NCBI GenBank assembly: GCA_963737545.1
Contig: CAVTTH010000003.1
Location: 1,240,001-1,304,000, forward strand
Direction of reading: 5' to 3'
DNA: 64,000 nucleotides
Source: CAVTTH01 sp963737545
GTDB lineage: Bacteria > Verrucomicrobiota > Verrucomicrobiia > Chthoniobacterales > UBA10450
The position numbers were made by a program, and so were the translations under genes. This document shows, piece by piece, positions 1-7,622 of the stretch (position 1 is its first letter; each line of letters starts with the position of its first letter). Below the pieces are notes generated by a model that saw only the letters and a list, made by a program, of their open reading frames with translations, had not been told where the DNA came from and did no database searches.

Positions 1-345
1 GCGGACTTGCAGAGCACAATCAAAACCTATCTCGGCGCATTGGCGAAAACGCGGCTGCTCAGCATTACGCTCGATCCAAAATTTGATACGCCGGAAATTT
101 TGAAGCAGTACGGCGAACATGAAGGCGCCGATCCGGAAATCTGGACTTTCGCGACTGGCGCCCCGGCCGAGATCGATGCCCTGACTCAAGCCTTTTCCGT
201 TTATGTGCAAACCGAAGGCGGCACGATCTCACATGGTCTCGCCACAGCGCTTGTCGCTCCCGATGGAACCATTTTAAAGATCTGGCGGGGCAATGCCTGG
301 ACTCCGAGGGAAGTAGCCGCCGAAATCCGCGCGCAAAAATTTTGA
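1..345 (+). CDS. SCO1/SenC-family protein, C-terminal part
   Basis: The frame is open from the first base, so the N-terminus lies outside the window and 114 residues remain. SCO proteins are thioredoxin-fold copper chaperones on the outer face of the cytoplasmic membrane that help build the CuA site of cytochrome oxidase. The retained part has the family's second half: a strand reading LLSITLDPKFDTPE, then the WTFATG segment, the histidine in TISHGLA that corresponds to the conserved copper-binding His, and the terminal IWRGNAWTP block. The CxxxC motif would be upstream and is not visible. Family assignment is good; copper delivery is inferred from the family. Confidence 0.75.
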   Translation, partial: ADLQSTIKTYLGALAKTRLLSITLDPKFDTPEILKQYGEHEGADPEIWTFATGAPAEIDALTQAFSVYVQTEGGTISHGLATALVAPDGTILKIWRGNAWTPREVAAEIRAQKF

Positions 346-377
346 TTGGGCGCTCGGTCAGGCGGTCCGGACGTGGT

Positions 378-1274
378 TCAAACGTGATCGCCGGAGTGCT
401 TATGCCGGCCTTTGAACGTCAGCTCGGCAATTCCTGATTTGTCGAGCTCTCCCAAACCTTCTGCAATCATCCGATCGTATTGCTCCTTCGTCGCGCGCGC
501 GAGTGGCAGTTCAAGACCGAGGCTGCGCGCGAGGTCAAGCGCGATCCCGCTGTCTTTCGCAGCATGCGCGGCTGAGAAAAAACAGGCATGGTCGCGATTT
601 TGCATGTCTTCGCCATCGGTTTGGAGCACGCGCGAGGCGGCGCCGGTTTGCCCAAACACCTCGCGCAACATTGTCAGATCGAGACCGAGCGCCTCGCCCA
701 GCCCAAGACCCTCGGCCAGACCCGCCGTGTTGATGTTCATCACCATATTGACGAGCGCTTTGACCTTGGCGGCCTCGCCAGCCTCGCCCACATAACGAAT
801 GGTTGAGCCGAGTTCCGTCAGGATTGGTTCCGCCTTTTCAAACGCCGCTTTTTTGCCGCCGCACATCAGATAAAGCGAACCTTCGCGCGCCTGCGTAATA
901 CTCGATGCCATGCACGCTTCGAGCGCTTGCGCACCGCCGCGCTCCGCACGCTGCTCAACTTCGAGGTGCACCTGGGGTGAAATTGTAGCGCAATTGATGA
1001 ACAGTTTTCCGCGCGCGTTGACCAAAAGACTGTCGCCGCTTTCAGCGAATACTTGCCGCATTGCATTGTCATCCGTCACCACGGTAATGATCGCGTCCGA
1101 TTCGGCGGTGACTTGCGACAAATCCTGACAAGCGGCGGCGCCAAGCTCACTCGCGAGTGTGGTGGCTGCCGGTCGATTGATATCGTAAACCGCGGTCACA
1201 TGAAAGCCGCGTTCCTTCAGGCGACGGGCCATATTCGCGCCCATTCTTCCAACTCCAACGAAGCCAATATTCAT
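378..1274 (-). CDS. NAD(P)-dependent beta-hydroxyacid dehydrogenase (3-hydroxyisobutyrate dehydrogenase family)
   Basis: A 298-aa protein, the usual length for this family. Residues 1-20 hold the Rossmann motif GFVGVGRMGANMARRL. The N-terminal domain runs to about residue 165 and the C-terminal all-helical domain contains the catalytic-lysine segment KALVNMVMNIN, near residue 170. The family reduces or oxidises small beta-hydroxyacids such as 3-hydroxyisobutyrate, tartronate semialdehyde or glyoxylate/succinic semialdehyde. Substrate cannot be told from sequence alone. It starts at ATG. A palindromic repeat lies just upstream, between it and the next gene on the same strand. No pathway partners are adjacent. 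Confidence 0.85.
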   Translation of the reverse strand: MNIGFVGVGRMGANMARRLKERGFHVTAVYDINRPAATTLASELGAAACQDLSQVTAESDAIITVVTDDNAMRQVFAESGDSLLVNARGKLFINCATISPQVHLEVEQRAERGGAQALEACMASSITQAREGSLYLMCGGKKAAFEKAEPILTELGSTIRYVGEAGEAAKVKALVNMVMNINTAGLAEGLGLGEALGLDLTMLREVFGQTGAASRVLQTDGEDMQNRDHACFFSAAHAAKDSGIALDLARSLGLELPLARATKEQYDRMIAEGLGELDKSGIAELTFKGRHKHSGDHV

Positions 1275-1283
1275 ACGTAATTT

Positions 1284-1364
1284 GTCATCCTGAGCGAAGC
1301 GAAGGACCTCACAATCAATATTTCATCATGACTCGGGAGATTCTTCACTACGTTCAGAATGACA
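1284..1364. repeat. Dispersed palindromic repeat, family A (GTCATCCTGAGC type)
   Basis: A pair of inverted arms: GTCATCCTGAGCGAAGCG at the left and a diverged complement ending TCAGAATGAC at the right, separated by about 45 bases. The same arms recur near 9338, 29657, 40133, 43704 and 51301. The right arm carries the last codons and stop of the metallo-beta-lactamase gene. Confidence 0.85.
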
Positions 1365-2178
1365 ACACCGCAAAGAACGGATTGTGTCTCTTCTCTTCTC
1401 CGACCGTTGTCATCGGTCCGTGTCCCGGACAGATAATGGTATCGTTAGGCAGAGTCAGAATCTTTTCGAGGTTATTTTTGACCGCGTCATTGTAAGAAAC
1501 ATTTCCCCCGCCCATCGATCCGGCAAAAATCGAGTCGCCCACGATCGCAATCGGACGTGCCAGACCGGTGACGACAAATGTCGTTCCGCCGGGTGAATGG
1601 CCCCAGGTCGATCTCGTTTCAATCTTGAGTTTACCGAGGCGAAACTGTTTGCCCTCTGCGAACGGCTCCGCCCGGTTAGCGGATTCGCGTTCGGAAATGA
1701 AAATTGGCGCCCCCGTTTTTTTCGCGAGCCGATCGAGATCAGCAATGTGATCAGGATGAGCGTGGGTCAGCAAAATGAGTTTCACCTTCAGGCCGTCCGT
1801 CTCGATTCTCTTGAGCATGTCGCTACAATCCGCGCCGGTATCGACGACGGCTGTTTCCTTGCTCTCAGGATCCCAAACCAGATACGCGTTCACGGTCATG
1901 TCGTGATATGTTGTGTTGAAGAGAGCGACTCCGTCCATCGCCCCAATCTCCCCCGGCTTCCACCCACCGGTAGCGAGGTCAACAAGCGCGTGCGCGTTGA
2001 GTTGCAAAACGGGTGCAATTCGTGTGATCGTTTCTCGATCGAACCTGCCGTTACCCACCGCGCGAATCTGCTCGGTGGTCATGCCTGATTTCTCCGCGAG
2101 CTGACTGTCGGAAATCTGCAATCCACGTTGGGCCTTGCCGATGATGTCAGACGCATTGTCTTCCAGAGGAATCACCAT
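1354..2178 (-). CDS. HTH-like domain fused to metallo-beta-lactamase-fold hydrolase
   Basis: 274 residues. Residues about 10-65 look like a helix-turn-helix of the XRE/Cro type (QLAEKSGMTTEQIRAVGNG). From about residue 80 there is a metallo-beta-lactamase domain with the zinc motif THAHPDHIADLD near 137-148, a later His in the TWGHSPGG segment, the Asp in VGDSIF and the terminal CPGHGP. The core is glyoxalase II-like, so thiolester or similar hydrolysis is likely, but the substrate is unknown. The N-terminal domain could bind DNA or merely be a helical cap. The final residues Val-Leu-Ser-Phe and the stop come from a family A repeat arm, so the natural C-terminus may have been altered. Confidence 0.8.
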   Translation of the reverse strand: MVIPLEDNASDIIGKAQRGLQISDSQLAEKSGMTTEQIRAVGNGRFDRETITRIAPVLQLNAHALVDLATGGWKPGEIGAMDGVALFNTTYHDMTVNAYLVWDPESKETAVVDTGADCSDMLKRIETDGLKVKLILLTHAHPDHIADLDRLAKKTGAPIFISERESANRAEPFAEGKQFRLGKLKIETRSTWGHSPGGTTFVVTGLARPIAIVGDSIFAGSMGGGNVSYNDAVKNNLEKILTLPNDTIICPGHGPMTTVGEEKRHNPFFAVLSF

Positions 2179-2226
2179 GCGATATTAGAAATGTGGCGCG
2201 GCTCGATGTCGAGGCGTTTGCTGTCT

Positions 2227-2366
2227 CTGGGGAGCGCATGCGGATCGCGTGCCGGCAGTCGGCGGCCCGCCGACTGCATGCGTCATGTTTGGATTGAATT
2301 AGCAAAGGAAGATAAAGATTCCGGCGAGCCGCCGGAATCAGCACGCGGGCCGCGTGCGCTCCCCAG
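2227..2366. repeat. Composite palindromic element, family D
   Basis: About 140 bp bounded by 26-base inverted arms (2227-2252 and 2341-2366; 23 of 26 positions pair). Inside are two further hairpins: a perfect 11-base stem at 2255-2265/2267-2277 and a 10-base stem at 2317-2326/2330-2339. The layout resembles a bacterial interspersed mosaic (REP/BIME) or MITE-like element. The lipB stop codon lies within it. Confidence 0.75.
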
Positions 2367-2996
2367 CAAGTCCGGCAATCGTTCGCGCGCTATCTGCGCA
2401 ACGCGCGATGCTACGGCCTCAATCTCGCAGCGAACACCAGTCTCTTTTTCGATCGATGTCATCGTCACGTTTGCAATTCCACATGGCACGATGTGATCGA
2501 AGGGCGAGAGGTCGCCGGACACGTTCAAGGCGAACCCATGCATCGTGATCCAATGTCGGACGCCGACACCGATCGACGCGATCTTGCGATTCTCGATCCA
2601 CACACCGGTCAGACCCGGGCGCGTCGTCGCCGCAATGTGATAATTCGCCAGTAATTCAATGAGCAAATCCTCAAGCCAGCGGAGATAGCGATGTAGATCC
2701 TGTCCGCATCGGCGCAGATCGAGAATCGGGTAACCAATCAGCTGACCCGGCCCGTGATAGGTCGCCTGACCGCCGCGATTGATTGGAAACACGGGATGCG
2801 GGAGATGGGCCGCTCCGCGCAGGCTCGTCTGGTCGGGCGTGCGCCCGATCGTGTAAACCGGTTCGTGCTCGAGGAGGAGAAGCTCATCGCCTAACGAAGC
2901 ATCGGTTCGTTTGTTGGCGACCAATTCTTCCTGGATCGCGAGCGCGTTTGCAAACTCCATCCTCCCCAGCCAGCGAACACACAGATCGCTCCTCAT
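2283..2996 (-). CDS. lipB: Octanoyltransferase LipB
   Basis: Transfers the octanoyl group from acyl carrier protein to lipoyl domains, the first step of lipoate synthesis in the cytoplasm. The signature RGGQATYHGPGQLIGYP is present, followed by the active-site lysine in RKIASIGVGV and catalytic cysteine in VPCGIAN. I chose the ATG at 2996 because it overlaps the ruvC stop as ATGA. The frame stays open further upstream, but that part is antisense-like shadow of ruvC. The protein is 237 aa; the last roughly 27 residues (GSARGPRADSGG onward) are encoded by a palindromic element and are not typical of the family, so the end has probably been rewritten. Confidence 0.92.
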   Translation of the reverse strand: MRSDLCVRWLGRMEFANALAIQEELVANKRTDASLGDELLLLEHEPVYTIGRTPDQTSLRGAAHLPHPVFPINRGGQATYHGPGQLIGYPILDLRRCGQDLHRYLRWLEDLLIELLANYHIAATTRPGLTGVWIENRKIASIGVGVRHWITMHGFALNVSGDLSPFDHIVPCGIANVTMTSIEKETGVRCEIEAVASRVAQIARERLPDLLGSARGPRADSGGSPESLSSFANSIQT

Positions 2997-3496
2997 ATTT
3001 GCGTCGCTCCGGAAACTCCAAGCCGGGCGGCTTCCTGCGCTCGCAGATGCGTTAGGCCGATCGCAAGCGCATCCGCTGCGTCCGTCGTCGGTGTTTCGGT
3101 CAATTGAAATAAGGCGCGGACCATGAATGCGATCTGGTTCTTCTGTGCTTCCCCGCGACCGACGGTGGCCTGCTTCACTCGCCGCGGCGCGTATTCGAAG
3201 ACGGGCAGGCCACGTTCCGCGGCCGCCAGAATTGCGGCGCCACGCGCCGCGCCGAGGATGATCGCCGTCTTGTAGCTTTGCACGTAAATGACCGACTCGA
3301 GCGCGCAGCAATCCGGCTCGTGCTGATGAATCAGTTCCGTGAGCCGATCGTGAATCGCGACCAGACAGGAAGAAGAACGGAGCGAGCTGGCATTGTGAAT
3401 GATCCCGAAATGGAGCGCGCGTAGTTTGCTTCCCGCTGACTCAACGATCGCGACACCGGTGTTTCGTAGTGAGCTATCGATGGCGAGGACGCGCAT
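2993..3496 (-). CDS. ruvC: Crossover junction endodeoxyribonuclease RuvC
   Basis: Holliday-junction resolvase that acts with RuvAB in recombination repair. The 167-aa length is normal. The N-terminal RNase H-like strand carries the first catalytic Asp (VLAIDSSLRNTG), followed by the catalytic Glu in CALESVIYVQS and the terminal DAADALAIGLTH with the remaining acidic residues. It overlaps lipB by four bases (ATGA), so the two are probably co-transcribed, although they act in unrelated pathways. ruvA and ruvB are not in the window. Confidence 0.93.
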   Translation of the reverse strand: MRVLAIDSSLRNTGVAIVESAGSKLRALHFGIIHNASSLRSSSCLVAIHDRLTELIHQHEPDCCALESVIYVQSYKTAIILGAARGAAILAAAERGLPVFEYAPRRVKQATVGRGEAQKNQIAFMVRALFQLTETPTTDAADALAIGLTHLRAQEAARLGVSGATQI

Positions 3497-3544
3497 TGAA
3501 TCACCTTAGATTCCACCGATGACCCTTCAAGGCAGAAGAGCGAA

Positions 3545-4591
3545 CTAAACGATCAGATTGAGGTCACCGAACTCGTGCCAAAGGTAGCGTTCACGGATCG
3601 CCTCGGCATAGGCATCCTGAATTTTCGCCGCTGGAAGGAAGGCGCTGAGCAGATCGAGGTGACTCGCTTCCGGTTCGTGCAATCCGGTGAGAAGACCATC
3701 GACAACTTGAAGCGGGCTGCCGGCTGCAAGGTGCAACTGCGTGTAACCGTGTGCCGACGCGATCCGGCCAAGATCCTGCGCGATCGATTCGAGGGCGCGC
3801 ACGACGGTGGTGCCGACAGCGATAACACGCCCCCCATTTTGTTTTGTGCCATTGATCTTCGCGGCGGCGATTTCGCTCAGGAAATATTCTTCTTCGGACG
3901 CCGGATGCGAGCGGTCGAGTTCATCATCGAGATAGGTAGAGAGACCGGTATGCAGAACGAGATAGGCAAAATCAATTCCGGAGCGTTGCAGTTGGAAAAG
4001 CAGGCGCCACGTGAACGCGCGTCCGGCCGATGGCATTTCCGCCGAACCGGGCTCTTTTGCGTAGACCGTCTGGTAGTAATCCAGATCCCAAGGCGCGGAA
4101 ACGTATTCGTAGCGAATCGGCTGGCCGAGCCGGTAAAATGAATCAACCAGTTCGGTGCCGGATTTCGAAAAGCGAATTTTCCAGAGGCGAGGGATGCGTG
4201 CGTCACGATCGAAAACTTCTCCGCGCAATCCTTCGCCAAATTCCAAATCCATTCCGCTGCGCAGACCGCACTCAAACGGATCACCGCCCTTGCAAACAAG
4301 AAGCGCCAGCCACGAATCATCCGGCAGATGCTGCGCCAGGCGGACTTCGAGACACGGACCGCGTGAGGCGCAGGCATTGAGAGCAGCCGGAAGAGTGCGG
4401 CTGGAATTGAATACCAACAAATCCCCCGGATGCAGATACCCGCTTAGTCGGTCGAAGCGGCTGTGCTGGATCGCGCCAGTGGCGCGGTCGAGTACCAGGA
4501 GCCGAACACGGTCGCGCGGTACTCCGCGGCGTTCCGGCGGCTCTTTCGCACTCAGCTCATCGGGAAGAATGAAAGTGAACGGTGCCGCCAT
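3545..4591 (-). CDS. queA: tRNA preQ1 S-adenosylmethionine ribosyltransferase-isomerase QueA
   Basis: Transfers and isomerises the ribosyl part of SAM onto preQ1 in tRNA to make epoxyqueuosine. 348 aa, full length. The start contains FILPDELSAKEPPERR, typical of QueA, and the middle holds SAEMPSAGRAFTW and LHTGLSTY, both conserved. The later stretch GRVIAVGTTVVRALES is also characteristic. It begins 15 bases after the stop of the upstream SDR gene on the same strand, so the two may be co-transcribed. Other queuosine genes are not in view. Confidence 0.95.
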   Translation of the reverse strand: MAAPFTFILPDELSAKEPPERRGVPRDRVRLLVLDRATGAIQHSRFDRLSGYLHPGDLLVFNSSRTLPAALNACASRGPCLEVRLAQHLPDDSWLALLVCKGGDPFECGLRSGMDLEFGEGLRGEVFDRDARIPRLWKIRFSKSGTELVDSFYRLGQPIRYEYVSAPWDLDYYQTVYAKEPGSAEMPSAGRAFTWRLLFQLQRSGIDFAYLVLHTGLSTYLDDELDRSHPASEEEYFLSEIAAAKINGTKQNGGRVIAVGTTVVRALESIAQDLGRIASAHGYTQLHLAAGSPLQVVDGLLTGLHEPEASHLDLLSAFLPAAKIQDAYAEAIRERYLWHEFGDLNLIV

Positions 4592-4606
4592 GCGGAGAGA
4601 GACAGT

Positions 4607-5356
4607 TCACGCCGCCGCTTCGGCGCGCCAATCTTCCTGAGCGCGCAGCCGCTTCCCGGTCACCGCTTTGGATTCATCAGAGGCTAGAAAAACAAAGACG
4701 TCGACGGCCGCGGCGGGGTCTGCCCATTCGCCCGGATCCTCTTCCGGCTCGGCGGCGCGGTGCATGGCGGTGTTCATATTTCCGGGATCGACCCAGTTCA
4801 CCCGCACACCCGTCTCTTCCAGTTCCGACGCCCACGTTTGCGACATGCCTTCGAGTCCAAATTTCGAGATGCCGTACGCGCCCCAACCAGGATAACCGTT
4901 CGCACCGGCGTCGCTCGTGACGTTGATAATTGAGCCGCCGTTTTCGATCATCGCTGGCAGCAAATTTTTGATCAGCAGAAATGGCCCAATCAAATTGGTG
5001 TTGAGTACGTTCTGGAAATCTTCCAGCGGATAATCGAGCAGGTACGGCATCGGCGGCGGGCCGATGGTCGAAGCATTGTTGACCAACACATCGAGTCGCC
5101 CGCCGAACGCGTCCAGCGTCGTCGCGACTAATCGCTCGATGTCCTTCGCTTTGCTCACGTCCGCTTCGATCGTCAGCACTTTCGTGGCCGATGCGATCTG
5201 GCGGACTTCGTCACGAACTTTTTGGAGCGCGTCGAGATGACGAGCGACCAGCGAAAGACCGGCTGCGCCATTCTTTGCAAAAGCCAGTGCCAGTTCCCGA
5301 CCCAGTCCCTGTGATGCGCCGGTGATCAAAATGTTTTTGTCGGAGAGTTTACTCAT
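4607..5356 (-). CDS. Short-chain dehydrogenase/reductase
   Basis: 249 residues with the classical SDR pattern: the cofactor loop TGASQGLG near residue 13, NNAS near 92, the catalytic Ser in NVTSDAG and the YGISK (YxxxK) pair near residue 160. Members oxidise or reduce alcohols and ketones using NAD(P)(H). The substrate cannot be predicted. The C-terminus (RLRAQEDWRAEAAA) is short and charged. The gene lies directly upstream of queA. Confidence 0.87.
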   Translation of the reverse strand: MSKLSDKNILITGASQGLGRELALAFAKNGAAGLSLVARHLDALQKVRDEVRQIASATKVLTIEADVSKAKDIERLVATTLDAFGGRLDVLVNNASTIGPPPMPYLLDYPLEDFQNVLNTNLIGPFLLIKNLLPAMIENGGSIINVTSDAGANGYPGWGAYGISKFGLEGMSQTWASELEETGVRVNWVDPGNMNTAMHRAAEPEEDPGEWADPAAAVDVFVFLASDESKAVTGKRLRAQEDWRAEAAA

Positions 5357-5462
5357 TGTATTGCGAGAAAATGTTCGAGCGGCACTTCGGATTCTTCCAC
5401 AGAATCAAGCCTAGAATCGACGCTCGCCAGTTCAAGATAGAAGAAAGATTTCGGGGGAAATT

Positions 5463-5486
5463 GCGACGGTCGCAGACCGCCGCTAC
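5463..5486. repeat. Single hairpin copy of repeat family C
   Basis: A short GC-rich palindrome, read on the plus strand as GACGGTCGCAGACCGCCG followed by CTAC. It matches one arm of the longer elements found inside leuS and miaB. It lies in the spacer between the divergent SDR and helicase genes. Confidence 0.6.
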
Positions 5487-5500
5487 AAGTAATTCCGCCG

Positions 5501-7502
5501 ATGTCCCGCCAATACACTCTCCAGCGCGCCCCCTCTTCTTCGGTCGTCAACATCGACTACGCGGCTGAGCTGAACGAACAGCAACTGGCCGCGGTCACTG
5601 CGGCTCCGGGCCCGCTGCTCGTCATCGCCGGCGCGGGCAGCGGGAAGACCCGCACGCTCACTTATCGCGTCGCTTACCTGCTCGAAAACGGAATTGATCC
5701 ACGCAATATCCTGCTGCTCACATTCACGAACAAGGCGGCGCGCCAGATGCTCGAGCGGGTGGCGAATCTTCTCCCAGTCGATGCGACCGGCCTTTGGGGC
5801 GGAACATTTCACTCGATCGGAAATCGAATGTTGCGACGTCATGGCCGCGCGCTCGGATTTTCCAGCGGATTCACGATCATGGACCGCGAGGATCAGAAGG
5901 ATTTGATCAATGCCGTGATCGCGTCCGCCGGGATCGATCCGAAAGAGATCCGGTTTCCGAAAGGCGAAGTCCTGGCTGACATTTTTAGTTTCGTCGTCAA
6001 CACCGAATGCCCGATCGAAGAGCTTCTCGCGGGAAAATTCCCCTACTTCCTGCCTCTGCTCGAGCAGATCAAAGATGTGCACGCGCGCTACGAGCGGAAG
6101 AAAAAGGCGACGAACTCGATGGATTTCGATGACCTTCTCGAAAAAACACTTCGCATGTTGAAGGAGCATGAAGAGATCGCCGATTTTTATCGGCGGCAAT
6201 TTCAGTTCATTCTCGTAGACGAATATCAGGACACGAACAAAATCCAGGCGGACTTCATCGACACACTCGCGGCTGAACACCGCAACGTGATGGTGGTCGG
6301 GGACGACGCCCAATCGATTTATTCGTGGCGCGGGTGCAAATTTCAAAAACATCCTCGCTTTTCCCGAGCGCTATCCGGACGCGCAGGTTTTCAAGATTGA
6401 GCTGAATTACCGGAGTGTGCCTGAAGTCCTGCAAGTCGCGAACGCGGCGATCGCCGCCAATGTGCAGCAATTTCGCAAACAGTTGAGCGCGACGCGCCCA
6501 ACGAATTCTGTGAAACCCGGAGTCGTTGCTTTGAATGACGGCAGCGAACAGGCGCAGTTTATCGCGCAACGCATTCTCGAATTGCGCGACGAAGGAATCG
6601 ATCTGAACGAGATCGCGGTTTTATATCGGGCGCATTATCACGCGATCGAAATCCAGCTCGAACTTTCCCGTCGCGGCATTCCGTATCAAATCACGAGCGG
6701 GATTCGTTTCTTTGAACAGGCGCACATCAAAGACGTCACCGCCTTTATTCGTTTTGTGGCCAATCCGCGCGATGAGGTCGCCTTTAAACGGATGGTAAAA
6801 TTGTTGCCCGGCATCGGCGGCAAGAGCGCGGATAATCTGTGGCACGCATGGGAGAAGTCGGTTACCGAAAACGGGGAAATCACTTCATGGGGCGATCGTC
6901 TGCGTGCGATGCAAGTGAGCGCGAAATCGAAAAAATCGTGGGAGCAACTGGCGCACACGCTGGATGAAATCGCGCCCGGCGGCCAACCGAATCCACCATC
7001 GGAAATGATCACCTCGGTGGTCGAAGCCGTTTACGATGACTATGCCAAAGCGAACTTCACCAACTACGAACTTCGACGCGAGGACCTGAATCAGCTCGCG
7101 GCCTTTGCCCGGCAGTTCAAAGATGTGCACGAATTTCTCTCGCAGCTTGCGCTCATCAGCAACGTTGATGCAGAGCCGGCCCCAAATCAGAGCGGCGACA
7201 ATGAAGCGGTCAACCTTTCATCCGTTCATCAGGCCAAGGGACTCGAATACCATACCGTGTTTGTGATTTGGCTAACGGACGGAATGTTCCCGAGCACGCG
7301 ATCGCTCGAGACGCGCGATGCGATCGAAGAGGAGCGGCGACTTTTCTACGTCGCGATCACTCGGGCGCGGGACGAACTCTACCTGACCTATCCGCATATG
7401 CGATTGAATGCCGGCTACGGGGATGTGTTCCAACGTCCCTCACGTTTCCTGCGCGAAATACCGACCAATCTCCTTGAGGATTGGCAGGTGCGGAGACAAT
7501 GA
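5501..7502 (+). CDS. UvrD/PcrA-type 3'-5' DNA helicase, frameshifted
   Basis: Superfamily 1A helicase with roles in nucleotide-excision and mismatch repair or replication restart. Frame one (from ATG 5501) carries the Q-motif-like LNEQQLAAV, Walker A GAGSGKT near residue 45, DEYQDTN (Walker B) and the DAQSIYSWRG motif III. Just after SIYSWRG, near 6333-6336, one extra base shifts the frame. Frame two continues with the expected NFKNILAFPERYPDAQ and ELNYRS, then motif V/VI regions HQAKGLEYHTVF and VAITRARDEL. Corrected length is about 666 aa, normal for PcrA. The stop lies in a family B repeat. One locus with a probable sequence error, or a recent mutation; uvrD, pcrA and rep cannot be separated with confidence. 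Confidence 0.87.
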
Positions 7503-7619
7503 CGAAGCACGAATGACGAATGACGAAAGAAGTTAAATGAGCGAACTTGCGCCGATATTTTTCTCGTCATTCCGATTTCGGGTTTCCTTCGTCATTCGTC
7601 ATTCGTCATTCGTCATTTT
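7500..7619. repeat. Dispersed inverted repeat, family B (AATGACGA units)
   Basis: Left arm with tandem ACGAATGACGA units and right arm of four TTCGTCA units, separated by about 60 bases. It spans almost the whole helicase-malQ spacer, includes the helicase stop codon, and ends three bases before the malQ GTG start. A related copy lies in frame within leuS near 35792. Confidence 0.85.
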
Positions 7620-7622
7620 TCG

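Noticed and set aside
2997..3311. N-terminal extension of LipB
   Set aside because: It overlaps ruvC in another frame, is Arg-rich and has no LipB similarity; the ATG at 2996 overlaps the ruvC stop neatly.
5483..6352. Minus-strand open frame of 289 codons
   Set aside because: Shadow of the helicase, whose ATPase motifs are on the plus strand.
7500..7619. TTCGTCA tandem units as a CRISPR array
   Set aside because: Units are seven bases, directly adjacent and without spacers; it is an inverted repeat.
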